The position numbers were made by a program, and so were the translations under genes. The notes under the pieces were generated by a model. The model saw only the letters and a list, made by a program, of their open reading frames with translations. It made no database searches and was not told the origin of the DNA. 64,000 bases of DNA from UMGS1901 sp934122115 (GTDB taxonomy: Bacteria > Bacillota > Clostridia > TANB77 > CAG-508). The stretch covers positions 1 through 64,000 of the forward strand of contig CAKOVU010000002.1 of assembly GCA_934122115.1 (NCBI GenBank), given 5' to 3'. Below are positions 43,790 to 53,689 of this stretch, one piece after another (position 1 is the stretch's first letter; each line of letters starts with the position of its first letter).

Positions 43790-43881
43790 GATTAAAAATA
43801 TCCGTTTAAAAATTCACAATTTTATGATATAGTATGAACTAATAAAAATATCAATGGATTTAAAAATGAAAGAGTGGTTAT

Positions 43882-44607
43882 ATGGCAATTTATGAATATA
43901 AATATACAGTGGAACTTAGTGATATTGGAAGGTCTAATAAAATTACTAATAAATCAGTATTAAAAATACTAGAAAATGCTGGTGGTAGGCAATCTGAAAA
44001 AATTGGACTAGGAATAAATCAAGTAGAAAAAACAGGATTAAGCTGGGTACTTTTGGCATGGAAAGTAAAAATAATAAGAAGACCTATATATAATGAAGAA
44101 CTTACAATAAAAACATGGGCACAAAATATTAATAAAATATCAACATATAGAGATTACGAAATATATGATGAAAAAGGCAATTTATTAATTATAGCAAGTA
44201 GCAAGTGGATTTTAATAAACATATATACCGGCTTAATAGAAAAAATAACTGACGATATAATAAAAGATTACGATCCAGAAGATAAACATGTATTTGAAAA
44301 TAAAAACATAGATAAATTAGAAGAACCAAAAGAATATGAAAAAGAAGTAGAATATAAGGTTATCAAAAGAGATATAGATATAAATAATCATGTTCACAAT
44401 TTATATTATCTAGATTTTGCATATGAAGCATTACCAGAAGAAGTGTATAGGTCAGATGAGTGCGATAACATAGAAGTAATGTATAAAAAGCAAATAAAAT
44501 TAGCAGATGAAATAGTTTGCCTATATGCAAGAGAGAAAAACGAAAATATAGTATCAATAAAGTCAAAAGATAAAAAAATTTTACATGCAATTGTAAAACT
44601 ATATTAA
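43882..44607 (+). CDS. Acyl-ACP thioesterase (FatA/FatB family)
   Basis: 241 residues with two hot-dog domains. The catalytic segment RDIDINNHVHNLYYLDFAYEA (D164, N168/N169, H170) and the N-terminal SVLKILENAGGRQSE helix are typical. It releases free fatty acids from acyl carrier protein. Start after AGAGTGG. The next gene starts 13 bases on. Confidence 0.88.
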   Translation: MAIYEYKYTVELSDIGRSNKITNKSVLKILENAGGRQSEKIGLGINQVEKTGLSWVLLAWKVKIIRRPIYNEELTIKTWAQNINKISTYRDYEIYDEKGNLLIIASSKWILINIYTGLIEKITDDIIKDYDPEDKHVFENKNIDKLEEPKEYEKEVEYKVIKRDIDINNHVHNLYYLDFAYEALPEEVYRSDECDNIEVMYKKQIKLADEIVCLYAREKNENIVSIKSKDKKILHAIVKLY

Positions 44608-44620
44608 TTGGAGAAAATGT

Positions 44621-45751
44621 ATGAAGGAAAAAGCAAAAGCGATAAGTACATATATTTTAATAAATATAATATTAATTTTAATTTTTGTGTTGATTGCAGG
44701 CTTAGGCTACATGTATTGGAAGATGTATGGAACTTCAGAAACTATAGGGTTTGGAGAAAACACAGAAACAGCTAATATAGCAAAAGAAAATGTGGAAAAA
44801 GTAGAAGAAAATAACAATATTGAGGCAATAACACCAAGTATAACTGATAATAATTCTAATGAAGTAACAGTAGCTAATAAATCGATTAAGTACTATTATA
44901 ATCAATTAGATAATAATTCTAAAAAAATATATGATTCAATAGAAAGAAATATTGAAAATCTTAAAACTGGAAAATATACTATAAATTTACCCAGCGATTT
45001 GAGCAGTTTAATATCAGACGAAAATGATTTTAGTGCATTAAATAAATGCTTTCAATCTGCCTGGGATGCAATAATAATGGATAGAGTAGAATTATTTTAT
45101 ATAGATATTTCAAAAGTAGAATTAAATATAAAAACAGTAACTTCAGGAAATAGCACAAAATATTATTTAACAATGGGAGCAAAAGAAAATTCTAATTATT
45201 TAGAGGATGGATTTGAAAATGAAGAAGATGTAAAAAATGCTTCAACAAAACTAAATAATATAAGAAATGGAATAATATCTCAACTAACAGGAGATACATA
45301 TAATAAAATACTTCAAGTTCATGATTGCATCGTAGATAATATTGAATATGGAACAGAAATATCGGGGCATAATTCATATAATATATATGGTGCGCTAGTA
45401 AATAAGTCTGCGGTTTGCGAAGGGTATGCAGAAAGCTTTAAATACATAATGGATGCATTAAATATACCTTGCATTTTAGTGGTGGGCGAAGCAACAAATT
45501 CAAATGGAACTACAGAAAGCCATGAGTGGAATTATGTACAAATAGATGGAAAATGGTATGCTGTAGATACGACTTGGGATGATCCAATTTTGGTAAATGG
45601 GTATTTAACAAATAATATAAAATATAAATATTTTTTAGTTGGCTCGAATGTAATAGATACAAACCACTTTCCGAATGGTAAAGTATCACAAAATGGAATT
45701 AGTTTTATATATCCGACATTAGAAAAAGAAAAATATACCAATGGAAATTAA
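44621..45751 (+). CDS. Membrane-anchored transglutaminase-like protein
   Basis: 376 residues. One N-terminal membrane helix (about 10-30) and a Thr/Asn-rich linker lead to a transglutaminase-like core with C266 (VCEGYAESFKYIM), H301 (ESHEWNYV) and D316 (VDTTWDDP). Such extracytoplasmic proteins may be peptidases or cross-linkers; the substrate is unknown. It is cotranscribed with the thioesterase and converges on the PBP gene. Confidence 0.85.
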   Translation: MKEKAKAISTYILINIILILIFVLIAGLGYMYWKMYGTSETIGFGENTETANIAKENVEKVEENNNIEAITPSITDNNSNEVTVANKSIKYYYNQLDNNSKKIYDSIERNIENLKTGKYTINLPSDLSSLISDENDFSALNKCFQSAWDAIIMDRVELFYIDISKVELNIKTVTSGNSTKYYLTMGAKENSNYLEDGFENEEDVKNASTKLNNIRNGIISQLTGDTYNKILQVHDCIVDNIEYGTEISGHNSYNIYGALVNKSAVCEGYAESFKYIMDALNIPCILVVGEATNSNGTTESHEWNYVQIDGKWYAVDTTWDDPILVNGYLTNNIKYKYFLVGSNVIDTNHFPNGKVSQNGISFIYPTLEKEKYTNGN

Positions 45752-45767
45752 TCCACTGGTATATTTT

Positions 45768-47981
45768 TTAATGTAAATCACTAGTTACTTCTTGGAGAGT
45801 TATCTTTACAACCGTACCTTCTTCAACAGAGGTCCCGGCAGAAATATCTTGGCTAACAACTATTCCACTTCCAGATGTTTGAATATTTAAATTCTTATTT
45901 TTTAAAGCTGTTTTAGCAGCGTAAAGAGATTTACCTTTCAAATCCGGTACTGTAGTAGAAATGCTTGTTCCATTGTTTTCTGTATATAGTCTTACAACTC
46001 CACCTTCAGAAAGTGATATTCCTGCTTTAGGCGTTTGAGATGTAATTATTTCGTCATCAGAAGCACTTGTTAAACCACTTAAACCTAAGTCTGATAATAT
46101 TTGTTTTGCTGTGCTTACAGTTTTGCCTTTTAAATCTGGTACTGTAATAGTATTAGATCTTGTTGCAGCTGAATCATTTGAAGGAACATTTAAGTAAGGT
46201 AATACTTCACTTAAAACTTGAGATACTACTGGAGCAGCAATAGTTCCACCATAATGGCTACTTCCTTGAGGTCCATATAATGTTAAAAGAGCTACCACTT
46301 GAGCATTCTCTACAGGAGCGATTGCTAAGAATGAAGCAGTATAGCCATCTTCTTCGTGATTTGAATTTGGCTCTGAAGTTCCTGTTTTTCCAGCAATTGA
46401 ATATCCTGCTACTGCGCCTGATTGACCACCACCATCTGTAACAACTGATTGCATCATGTTACGTATTTTAGCAGCAGTTTCAGAAGAAATTACTTGACGA
46501 ACTTTTTTTACTTCCACATTAGTAGTTACTTTTGTATCTACATTCTCAATTTTTGTAACTATTCTAGGTTGAAGCAATGTTCCACCATTTGCTATAGCGC
46601 AAGCAGCAGTAATCATTTGCAAAGGTGTTATCTCAAATCTTTGACCAAAGCAAGTTGTTGCTAATTCTACAGGACCAACATTGCTTAAATCGTGGAAATT
46701 GCTTGCAGATTCACCAGAGGTTGCAATACCTGTTTTTTCGAAAAATCCAAATGCACCAATATATTTGTATAATGTAGTCGCACCTATACGTGAGCCTAAT
46801 TGTATTAAAGCAGGGTTACAAGAATTCTCTAAAGCATTTCTTAAAGATTGGCTTCCATGGCCAGCTTGTTTAGCACAACCTATTCTTACACCATAAACAT
46901 TCTCATAACCATTACAATAAAAATCACCAGGAGTATCAGTTTGTACAATGCCTTCTTCTAAACCAGCAGAAGCAGTAATAATCTTAAATACAGAGCCGGG
47001 TTCGTATGTAGAAGCTACTACTTTATTTCTGTACATTTCATATAAACTATTTGTTTTCTCTTCACTTGATAAAAAATCCCATGTGGCAGAAAGTTTTTCG
47101 TTTGGAGTAAAAGGTGTATTCAAATTGTAATCAGGGTATGTAGCCATTGCTAATATATCACCAGTATTAGGATCCATTAAAATCATACATCCACCATTTT
47201 TACAATTGTTCTCATCTACAGCTTGCTTTAAATATTTTTCTACAATAGTTTGTATGTTTGCATCTATAGATAGGGTAATATTGCTACCGTTTTCTGGTGC
47301 AACATATTTTTCATTATCATCTGGAATAGAAGATTGGCTAGCATCTATGGATGTAATTATTCTACCAGGAGTACCTGTTAATGTATCATCCCAATAATAT
47401 TCAATACCTTCTAGACCATTATTATCATTTCCACAAAATCCAAGCAAATTAGATGATAAATTCTCATATGGATAGTATCTTTTTGTGTCCTCATCTATAT
47501 TAATTCCTTTACTATATTTGTTATCGGTCATCCATTGCTTTAGCTTTTCAACTTTATCAGTTTCAACTTTTTTGGCAATTATTTCAACAGATTTTACACT
47601 TGTAAGTTTTACCATTACTTCATCATAGTCTAAATCTAAAGTTTCAGCTAAACCTCTTGCAACTTTCTCTTTTAATTTATTGGTTTCATCGGTGTTATCT
47701 TTAACAGAAATTAAAGATGGATTTACGCTGATTGTATCTACAGGAACGCTTATTGCTAAAGTTTTTTGAGTAGAATCGTAAATTGTACCTCTTTTGGGAC
47801 TGATTATCGTGCTAGAAGTAATTTGCTTATATGCCATTTCTTTTAAACTGCTACCTTGAACAAATTGCAGCCAGAAAATCCTAATAATTAGCAGAATAAT
47901 AAGAAAAACGAATGCTATTGCAAAAAACTTTAAACGTTTAGATTTATTTTCTATTTTTATTACTTTATTTTTTTGTTTCAT
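45768..47981 (-). CDS. Class B penicillin-binding protein with two PASTA domains (SpoVD/FtsI-like)
   Basis: 737 residues. Membrane helix (about 20-42), dimerisation domain, then transpeptidase with S330-V-F-K333, a SCN motif (ENSCNPALIQLG) and K532-T-G. Two PASTA repeats close the protein (each contains VPDLKGKS/T). This layout is that of SpoVD (spore cortex) and of FtsI of some clostridia (septal wall). The isolated location does not decide between them. It is divergent from the adhesin gene. Confidence 0.9.
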   Translation of the reverse strand: MKQKNKVIKIENKSKRLKFFAIAFVFLIILLIIRIFWLQFVQGSSLKEMAYKQITSSTIISPKRGTIYDSTQKTLAISVPVDTISVNPSLISVKDNTDETNKLKEKVARGLAETLDLDYDEVMVKLTSVKSVEIIAKKVETDKVEKLKQWMTDNKYSKGINIDEDTKRYYPYENLSSNLLGFCGNDNNGLEGIEYYWDDTLTGTPGRIITSIDASQSSIPDDNEKYVAPENGSNITLSIDANIQTIVEKYLKQAVDENNCKNGGCMILMDPNTGDILAMATYPDYNLNTPFTPNEKLSATWDFLSSEEKTNSLYEMYRNKVVASTYEPGSVFKIITASAGLEEGIVQTDTPGDFYCNGYENVYGVRIGCAKQAGHGSQSLRNALENSCNPALIQLGSRIGATTLYKYIGAFGFFEKTGIATSGESASNFHDLSNVGPVELATTCFGQRFEITPLQMITAACAIANGGTLLQPRIVTKIENVDTKVTTNVEVKKVRQVISSETAAKIRNMMQSVVTDGGGQSGAVAGYSIAGKTGTSEPNSNHEEDGYTASFLAIAPVENAQVVALLTLYGPQGSSHYGGTIAAPVVSQVLSEVLPYLNVPSNDSAATRSNTITVPDLKGKTVSTAKQILSDLGLSGLTSASDDEIITSQTPKAGISLSEGGVVRLYTENNGTSISTTVPDLKGKSLYAAKTALKNKNLNIQTSGSGIVVSQDISAGTSVEEGTVVKITLQEVTSDLH

Positions 47982-48062
47982 AAGCTAAAAATATTCTCCT
48001 TTGTTTCGATAATTAATATAAAACATTTTATATTAATTGGCTTTAAAAATCAACAAAAAAGA

Positions 48063-48091
48063 TTGAAAAAAACAATAAAATGTAGTATAAT
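48063..48091 (+). promoter_or_regulatory. Promoter of the adhesin gene
   Basis: TTGAAA at 48063-48068, 17-base spacer, TATAAT at 48086-48091. Confidence 0.75.
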
Positions 48092-48134
48092 CAAACTGTG
48101 GCGAAATATAAGAAAATTAAAGAGGTTAATAATT

Positions 48135-51100
48135 ATGAGAAAATTGAAAAAAATAATTTTAAGTACCCTAATTGGAACTTTAATGATTACTGCATTTAGC
48201 ACTTTAAACATAGTAAAAGCAGAATCTGCAGGTCCAATTTATTTAGGTATAGTATCTTTAAGAAAATCTGGATATGGTTATAAACAGAATGACAAAAAAG
48301 TGTGGAAAATAGCACAATATAATAGCACAAGCGATACTGTAGCAAATACAGATAAATTAATATACTGTATAAAAGCTGGTGCAGGATTTGGTTCAGAAAA
48401 TTCTAGCGTAGATATACGTGAATATAACCAAAAATTTGATTTAAGAGATGTAAGTTCAATAACAGAACCATATAGCAATCCATTACCAACAGGAGAAAAT
48501 TACAATAAATTAATGTGGGTAATAGATAATATGTACACAAAGATTGGTGAAGATAATACTACAGCAAGAGAAGAATTTTTAAAAGCAAAAATACCTAATG
48601 AATTTTATGAATTACTAACAGATGATGATATGGATGTAATTCAACAATTAGCAATCTGGTATTTCACAAACCCAGATGGAACATATCATTATGATGATAT
48701 AGAATTAAAAATAAATTCAATAGTAAATGATGATAATAGTACTTATAAAGCATTTGAAGATTTATATACAACAGATTATAAAAATAGTGGGGATACAGAA
48801 GGTGTTGCAAGACAAGATGCAGCAAAAGCATTATATAACTATTATATAACAAATGCAGATGCTAATTACGTAGCAACAAATACAGCAACAAATCCTATTA
48901 GCTTAGAAAAATCTAATGCTAATATGCAAGTACAAGAAGAAAATTATGTTGCAGGTCCATATAAAATAGTAGATAATAATACAAAAAGAGATTATTCTAT
49001 ATCAGCAACATATAAAAACTATGGAACTACTACAGCTATAACACCAACATTAGGAGTAAAAGATAGCTCTGGAAAAATAGTAGCAACAAATAAAACATTA
49101 CAAGAATTAGTAGGCCAAGAATTTTATTTAATGATGCCAACAAGTTCAAAAATAGCTGGTATCGAAATGACAATTGTAAGCACATATTCACGTAGAACAG
49201 CAACTTACTGGTCAGTAAAAAATGCACCTACAACAGAGCAACCAGTAGTAATAGTTGAAGATGCAAAAGAAACACCAACAGTTTCTGCAACAATAGTTGT
49301 TCCTCAACCATTCGACTTAGCATTAAGAAAATTCATTACAGCCGTAAATGGAGTAGAAATAACAAATAGAATTCCAACAGTGGATGTAACAGCATTAGCA
49401 GCAGGAACAAGTACAACAGCTACATACAATCACACAAAAGATCCAGTAAGGGTTGAAATTGGCGATATAGTAACATATACAATTCGTGTGTATAATGAAG
49501 GAAAAATAGATGGATATGTGGAAGAAATAACAGACCACTTACCAGAACAACTTGAATTTATAGTAGATGATGAACTAAACCAACAATATGGATGGGCATT
49601 ATCAAGTAGCACAGATTTAAGAACAATCAAAACAAGCTTCTTATCAGTAAATAATGAAACAACAAAAGGAGAAAATAAATTAGCTGCTTTTGATGGAACA
49701 AATTTAGATTATAGAGATGTAAAGGTAAGATGCAGAGTTGTAGCTACAGAAAACATGGCAAACAAAATAACAAACATAGCAGATATTACTAAGTTCACAG
49801 ATGGAGATGGTAATACTGTAACAGATAGAGATTCACAAGAAAACAATGTAACTCTACCAACAGGAACGGATTTAGAAAATTATAGAGATCAAGAAATATC
49901 AAGAGGAGAAGAATATATACCAGGTCAACAAGATGATGATGATTTCGAAAAATTAATTCTAAAGAAATTCGACTTAGCATTAAGAAAATTTATTACTGGT
50001 GTAAATGATAAAACAATAACAAGCAGAATTCCAAAAGTAGATATAACAGCATTAGCAGCAGGAACAAGCACAACAGCTACATACAATCATTCAAAAGAAC
50101 CAGTAGCAGTAAGTGTTGGAGATACAGTTATATATACAATTCGTGTATATAATGAAGGCGAAGTTGATGGATATGCAAATGAAATAACAGATCATTTACC
50201 AGAACAATTAGAATTCTTACCAGATAACGAAATAAATAAAAAATATGGATGGACTGTAGATGCTCAAAATTCAAAAATAGTAAGAACAAAATATTTATCA
50301 AAAGACAATGGAACAGATAACTTAATACAAGCTTTTGATGGCAAAGAATTAAAATACAAAGATGTTCAAATAGCGTGCAAAGTAGTAGCAACAAACCCAA
50401 TGCCAAGCAAGGTAACAAATATAGCAGATATTACAGATTTCGTAGATAAAAACGGAAACACTGTAAAGGATAGAGACTCAGAAGAAAATAACGTAGAGAT
50501 CCCATCAAACTTACCTGATTACAAAGACGATGAAATAAATAAAGATTATGTACCAGGACAAGAAGATGATGATGATTTTGAAAAGGTAATAATAAAAGAA
50601 TTTGACTTAGCATTAAGAAAATTCATTACAAAAGTAAATAATACAGATATAAAGAATAGATATCCAGTATTTAGCATAGACAGTAACGGAAAGTACACAT
50701 ATACTCATACAAAAGAGCCAGTAATGGTATCTAATGGCTGCATAGTAACATATACAATTAGAGTATATAATGAAGGAAACGTAAATGGATATGCAAGTTT
50801 AATAAAAGATGATATTCCAGAAGGATTAGAATTCTTACCAGATAATGAAACAAACAAAGAATACAGATGGATATTATTAGATAGTGAAGGCAATGAAACA
50901 ACAGATGCAACAAAAGCTGTAAGTATTGCAACAGATTACTTATCAAAGGATCAAGAAAAAACAGCAAAAGAAAATCTATTAAAAGCATTTGATCCAAATA
51001 CTATGACAGAACCAGATCATAAAGATGTAAAGGTAGCTTTCAAAGTTGTTGAATCAAATACATCGGACAGAATAATAATTAATAAAGCTCAAATATCAGA

Positions 51101-51824
51101 CGATTCTGATGAAGATGGAAACGAAATAAATGATAAAGATTCAATACCAGATGAATGGAATGAAGGCGAAGATGATCAAGATATAGAAAAAATAAAAGTA
51201 CAATATTTTGACTTAGCATTAAGAAAATGGGTAACACAAGCAATAGTAATAGATGAAAATGGCCAAGAAACAGTAACAGAAACTGGACATAAAGCAGAAG
51301 ATGACCCAGAAGAGCTAGTAAAAGTAGATTTAAAGAAGAGCAAAATAAACAAAGTAACTGTAAAATTCAGATATAGCATAAGAGTAACAAACGAAGGTCA
51401 AATACCTGGATATGTAAAAGAAATAAAAGATTATATACCAGAAGGACTAAAATTTGTTCAAGAAGATAATCCACAATGGACACAAATTGAAGAAAATATA
51501 ATTACAACAGATGCAGCAAAAGATATATTATTACAACCAGGAGAAAGCACAGAAGTAGAAGTATTGCTAACATGGATAAATAGTGGAGACAACTTAGGAA
51601 AGAAAGTAAATGTAGCAGAAATAAGTAAAGATTACAACGAATTTGAAGCTCCAGATATAGATTCAACTCCAGATAACCAGAAACCAGGAGAAGATGATAT
51701 AGATGATGCACCAGTAATCTTATCTGTACAAACAGGTGAAGCACAAAGATATATTGGAATAACAGCAGTTGTTCTAGTAATACTAGCTGGCGGAATTACA
51801 TTAATAAAGAAATTTGTATTATAA
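48135..51824 (+). CDS. Giant thioester-domain surface protein with four Ig-like/isopeptide repeats
   Basis: 1229 residues. Signal peptide with likely cleavage after A29 (NIVKA|ES). Residues about 35-330 look like a thioester domain, in which a Cys and a Gln form a host-reactive bond: C78 in LIYCIK and Q171 in QQLAIW. Four repeats each start with FDLALRK at residues 393, 612, 823 and 1025 and contain YTIRVYNEG, LPEQLEF or PEGLEF; this is the DUF11/isopeptide type. Near the C-terminus VQTGE is followed by a membrane helix and KKFVL, a sortase-like signal that departs from LPxTG. The Met at 48135 was chosen for its signal peptide; upstream frame is promoter. Likely adhesin. Confidence 0.85.
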   Translation: MRKLKKIILSTLIGTLMITAFSTLNIVKAESAGPIYLGIVSLRKSGYGYKQNDKKVWKIAQYNSTSDTVANTDKLIYCIKAGAGFGSENSSVDIREYNQKFDLRDVSSITEPYSNPLPTGENYNKLMWVIDNMYTKIGEDNTTAREEFLKAKIPNEFYELLTDDDMDVIQQLAIWYFTNPDGTYHYDDIELKINSIVNDDNSTYKAFEDLYTTDYKNSGDTEGVARQDAAKALYNYYITNADANYVATNTATNPISLEKSNANMQVQEENYVAGPYKIVDNNTKRDYSISATYKNYGTTTAITPTLGVKDSSGKIVATNKTLQELVGQEFYLMMPTSSKIAGIEMTIVSTYSRRTATYWSVKNAPTTEQPVVIVEDAKETPTVSATIVVPQPFDLALRKFITAVNGVEITNRIPTVDVTALAAGTSTTATYNHTKDPVRVEIGDIVTYTIRVYNEGKIDGYVEEITDHLPEQLEFIVDDELNQQYGWALSSSTDLRTIKTSFLSVNNETTKGENKLAAFDGTNLDYRDVKVRCRVVATENMANKITNIADITKFTDGDGNTVTDRDSQENNVTLPTGTDLENYRDQEISRGEEYIPGQQDDDDFEKLILKKFDLALRKFITGVNDKTITSRIPKVDITALAAGTSTTATYNHSKEPVAVSVGDTVIYTIRVYNEGEVDGYANEITDHLPEQLEFLPDNEINKKYGWTVDAQNSKIVRTKYLSKDNGTDNLIQAFDGKELKYKDVQIACKVVATNPMPSKVTNIADITDFVDKNGNTVKDRDSEENNVEIPSNLPDYKDDEINKDYVPGQEDDDDFEKVIIKEFDLALRKFITKVNNTDIKNRYPVFSIDSNGKYTYTHTKEPVMVSNGCIVTYTIRVYNEGNVNGYASLIKDDIPEGLEFLPDNETNKEYRWILLDSEGNETTDATKAVSIATDYLSKDQEKTAKENLLKAFDPNTMTEPDHKDVKVAFKVVESNTSDRIIINKAQISDDSDEDGNEINDKDSIPDEWNEGEDDQDIEKIKVQYFDLALRKWVTQAIVIDENGQETVTETGHKAEDDPEELVKVDLKKSKINKVTVKFRYSIRVTNEGQIPGYVKEIKDYIPEGLKFVQEDNPQWTQIEENIITTDAAKDILLQPGESTEVEVLLTWINSGDNLGKKVNVAEISKDYNEFEAPDIDSTPDNQKPGEDDIDDAPVILSVQTGEAQRYIGITAVVLVILAGGITLIKKFVL

Positions 51825-51829
51825 AAAAT

Positions 51830-51865
51830 AAAAGAAGTTGTTAAAAAAGCAACTTCTTTTATTTA
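51830..51865 (+). terminator. Terminator of the adhesin gene
   Basis: AAAAGAAGTTG (51830-51840) pairs with CAACTTCTTTT (51850-51860), then ATTTA. Confidence 0.85.
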
Positions 51866-51890
51866 CTTTAAAAATTGTGTATGTTATAAT
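51862..51890 (+). promoter_or_regulatory. Promoter of the Ig-like/CmpB/GGDEF operon
   Basis: TTTACT at 51862-51867, 17-base spacer, TATAAT at 51885-51890. Confidence 0.6.
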
Positions 51891-51924
51891 CTAAACATAA
51901 TTAAAAATGGAAGGTAGAATAATT

Positions 51925-52875
51925 ATGAACCAGATCTTAATGACTGAAGCAGTAAATAAAAATGCAAGAAATAAATCAAAAATATCAAATTCATCAGATA
52001 TTACAGCAGTAGTAAGATTTTTTGCAATAATTATAATGTTATTTGGACTAGCACTATCTGGTAGCAGTGCTTTTGGAATGGTACAAAATATTCAAGAAAA
52101 TAAAAATAAAAGTATTCCCGTAGTTTCTGCAGAGCGAAATGGAAATTCTGTAAAAGTAATAGTAAAGAATGATATAGGAATAAAAACTATAAAATATTCT
52201 TGGAACGATTCTACTGAAACCGTAGTACAAGGAAGAAATAAAAATCAAGCAGAAACAACAATAAATATAATTCCTGGAAATAACAAATTAAACATGACAG
52301 TAATAGATTCTAATAATGGAACTACTACATATGTAAAAAATTATGTTCAAGAAGAAAAAGATACAACAGAACCAGTAATTACAGTGCAAAATGAAGACCC
52401 AAGAATAAAGATAACAGTTACGGATGATACAGCTTTAGATTACATCATTTATAAATATGGTGATAATGAAGAAGTGAAAGTAGAGGCTTCAGAAGATAAT
52501 CCAACAAAAATAGAAGCATATATAGATAATGTGTTAGAAACACAAGTTACTTTAAAAATAGAAGCAGTAGATAAAGCACAAAACTTTGCAACAAAAGAGC
52601 AACAAGTAAAAGGTGCAACAAAACCAAAAATAGAAGTTGTATCAGACCCAACAGATCAATCTTATCTAATAATAAGAGCTTCAGATAATGAAGGATTAAG
52701 AATGGTAGTATTTTATATAAATGAGGATGAATATAAAACAGATCCAAACACTTCATTAAATATGAAAAACTTTGAGTATAGACAAAAAGTACCAAAGGGA
52801 GAAACAACAATTAAAGTACATGCATATAACTTAAGTGAACAAGTTAGCGAATTTGAAGGAATATATACATATTAA
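51925..52875 (+). CDS. Membrane-anchored protein with Ig-like domains
   Basis: 316 residues. An N-terminal cytoplasmic part of about 28 residues is followed by one membrane helix (VVRFFAIIIMLFGLALSG) and three beta-sandwich-like modules (VVSAERNGNSVKVIV; TEPVITVQNEDPRIKITVTDD; KPKIEVVSDPTDQSYLIIRA) of the bacterial Ig type. Probably exposed on the outside. ATG at 51925 follows GGAAGGT. First gene of a three-gene operon. Confidence 0.75.
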   Translation: MNQILMTEAVNKNARNKSKISNSSDITAVVRFFAIIIMLFGLALSGSSAFGMVQNIQENKNKSIPVVSAERNGNSVKVIVKNDIGIKTIKYSWNDSTETVVQGRNKNQAETTINIIPGNNKLNMTVIDSNNGTTTYVKNYVQEEKDTTEPVITVQNEDPRIKITVTDDTALDYIIYKYGDNEEVKVEASEDNPTKIEAYIDNVLETQVTLKIEAVDKAQNFATKEQQVKGATKPKIEVVSDPTDQSYLIIRASDNEGLRMVVFYINEDEYKTDPNTSLNMKNFEYRQKVPKGETTIKVHAYNLSEQVSEFEGIYTY

Positions 52876-52888
52876 AGGAAGAAGGGCA

Positions 52889-53689
52889 ATGTCAATAGAT
52901 ACAATAGTATTACAATATATTTTCTACTTTATAATATATTCAATATCTGGGTGGATGTTGGAATCAGTATATAGATCTTTTTGTGAAAAGAAATTAATAA
53001 ATAGTGGATTTATGACCGGACCGTATTGCCCAATATACGGTTTTGGTGCCATATTTATGCAATTATTATTGAAGAACTTTAAATCAGATATAACTTTATT
53101 ATTTGTTATAAGCTTTGTGGTATTAACATTTTGGGAATATGTGGTTGGAGTGTGTATGGAAAAAATATTTCATACAAAATATTGGGATTATTCAGATCAA
53201 AGAATAAATATACAAGGAAGAGTATGCTTAAAAAATTCTATATTTTGGGGGATTTTAGGAGTTATATTTATTTTAGCAATTGAACCGATGGTAGAAAAAT
53301 TAACAGCAGGTATAGGAACTAGAAATCTGCTTTATATAGATATTACTGTTGGAATTATAATGATAGTAGACCTTATAGTAAGCAGTATAAAAGTAAGTTC
53401 AATATCTAAGAAAATGCAAGAATTGAAATCATTAGGCGATAAGATAATAGAAAAGGTAAAAGAAGAAACCCAAAGTAAAGTTAAAATAACAGAATTAGAA
53501 TTAAAATATAATAAATTACAGATGGCATTATATAAACAGTTAACAAGACTAAAAAATGCCTTTCCAACCATGCAATGGGATACAGCTAATAAATTTTTAA
53601 ATCAAAAATTAGATATAAAAGAGATTAAAGAAAAAATTAAGGACTTAAAATCTAAAGTAAAAATAAATCTAAGTAGGAGGAAAAAATGA
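52889..53689 (+). CDS. Membrane protein of the ABC_trans_CmpB family
   Basis: 266 residues. Four to five membrane helices in the first 180 residues (YIFYFIIYSISGWMLESVYRS, GPYCPIYGFGAIF, FWEYVVGVCMEKIF, WDYSDQ...GRVCL) match the family annotated as putative ABC transporter permease (PF06541). A cytoplasmic coiled-coil/basic tail covers about 190-266. No ATPase is nearby, so a transport role is doubtful. Start at 52889 after GGAAGAAGG. It overlaps the next gene by 4 bases (ATGA). Confidence 0.8.
   Translation: MSIDTIVLQYIFYFIIYSISGWMLESVYRSFCEKKLINSGFMTGPYCPIYGFGAIFMQLLLKNFKSDITLLFVISFVVLTFWEYVVGVCMEKIFHTKYWDYSDQRINIQGRVCLKNSIFWGILGVIFILAIEPMVEKLTAGIGTRNLLYIDITVGIIMIVDLIVSSIKVSSISKKMQELKSLGDKIIEKVKEETQSKVKITELELKYNKLQMALYKQLTRLKNAFPTMQWDTANKFLNQKLDIKEIKEKIKDLKSKVKINLSRRKK

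Noticed and set aside
45768..47981. Long plus-strand frames inside the PBP gene
   Set aside because: They are shadows of the minus-strand gene: no ribosome binding sites and no recognisable protein content.
47973..48134. N-terminal 54-residue extension of the adhesin
   Set aside because: The region holds a promoter (48063-48091), and the Met at 48135 starts a clean signal peptide.
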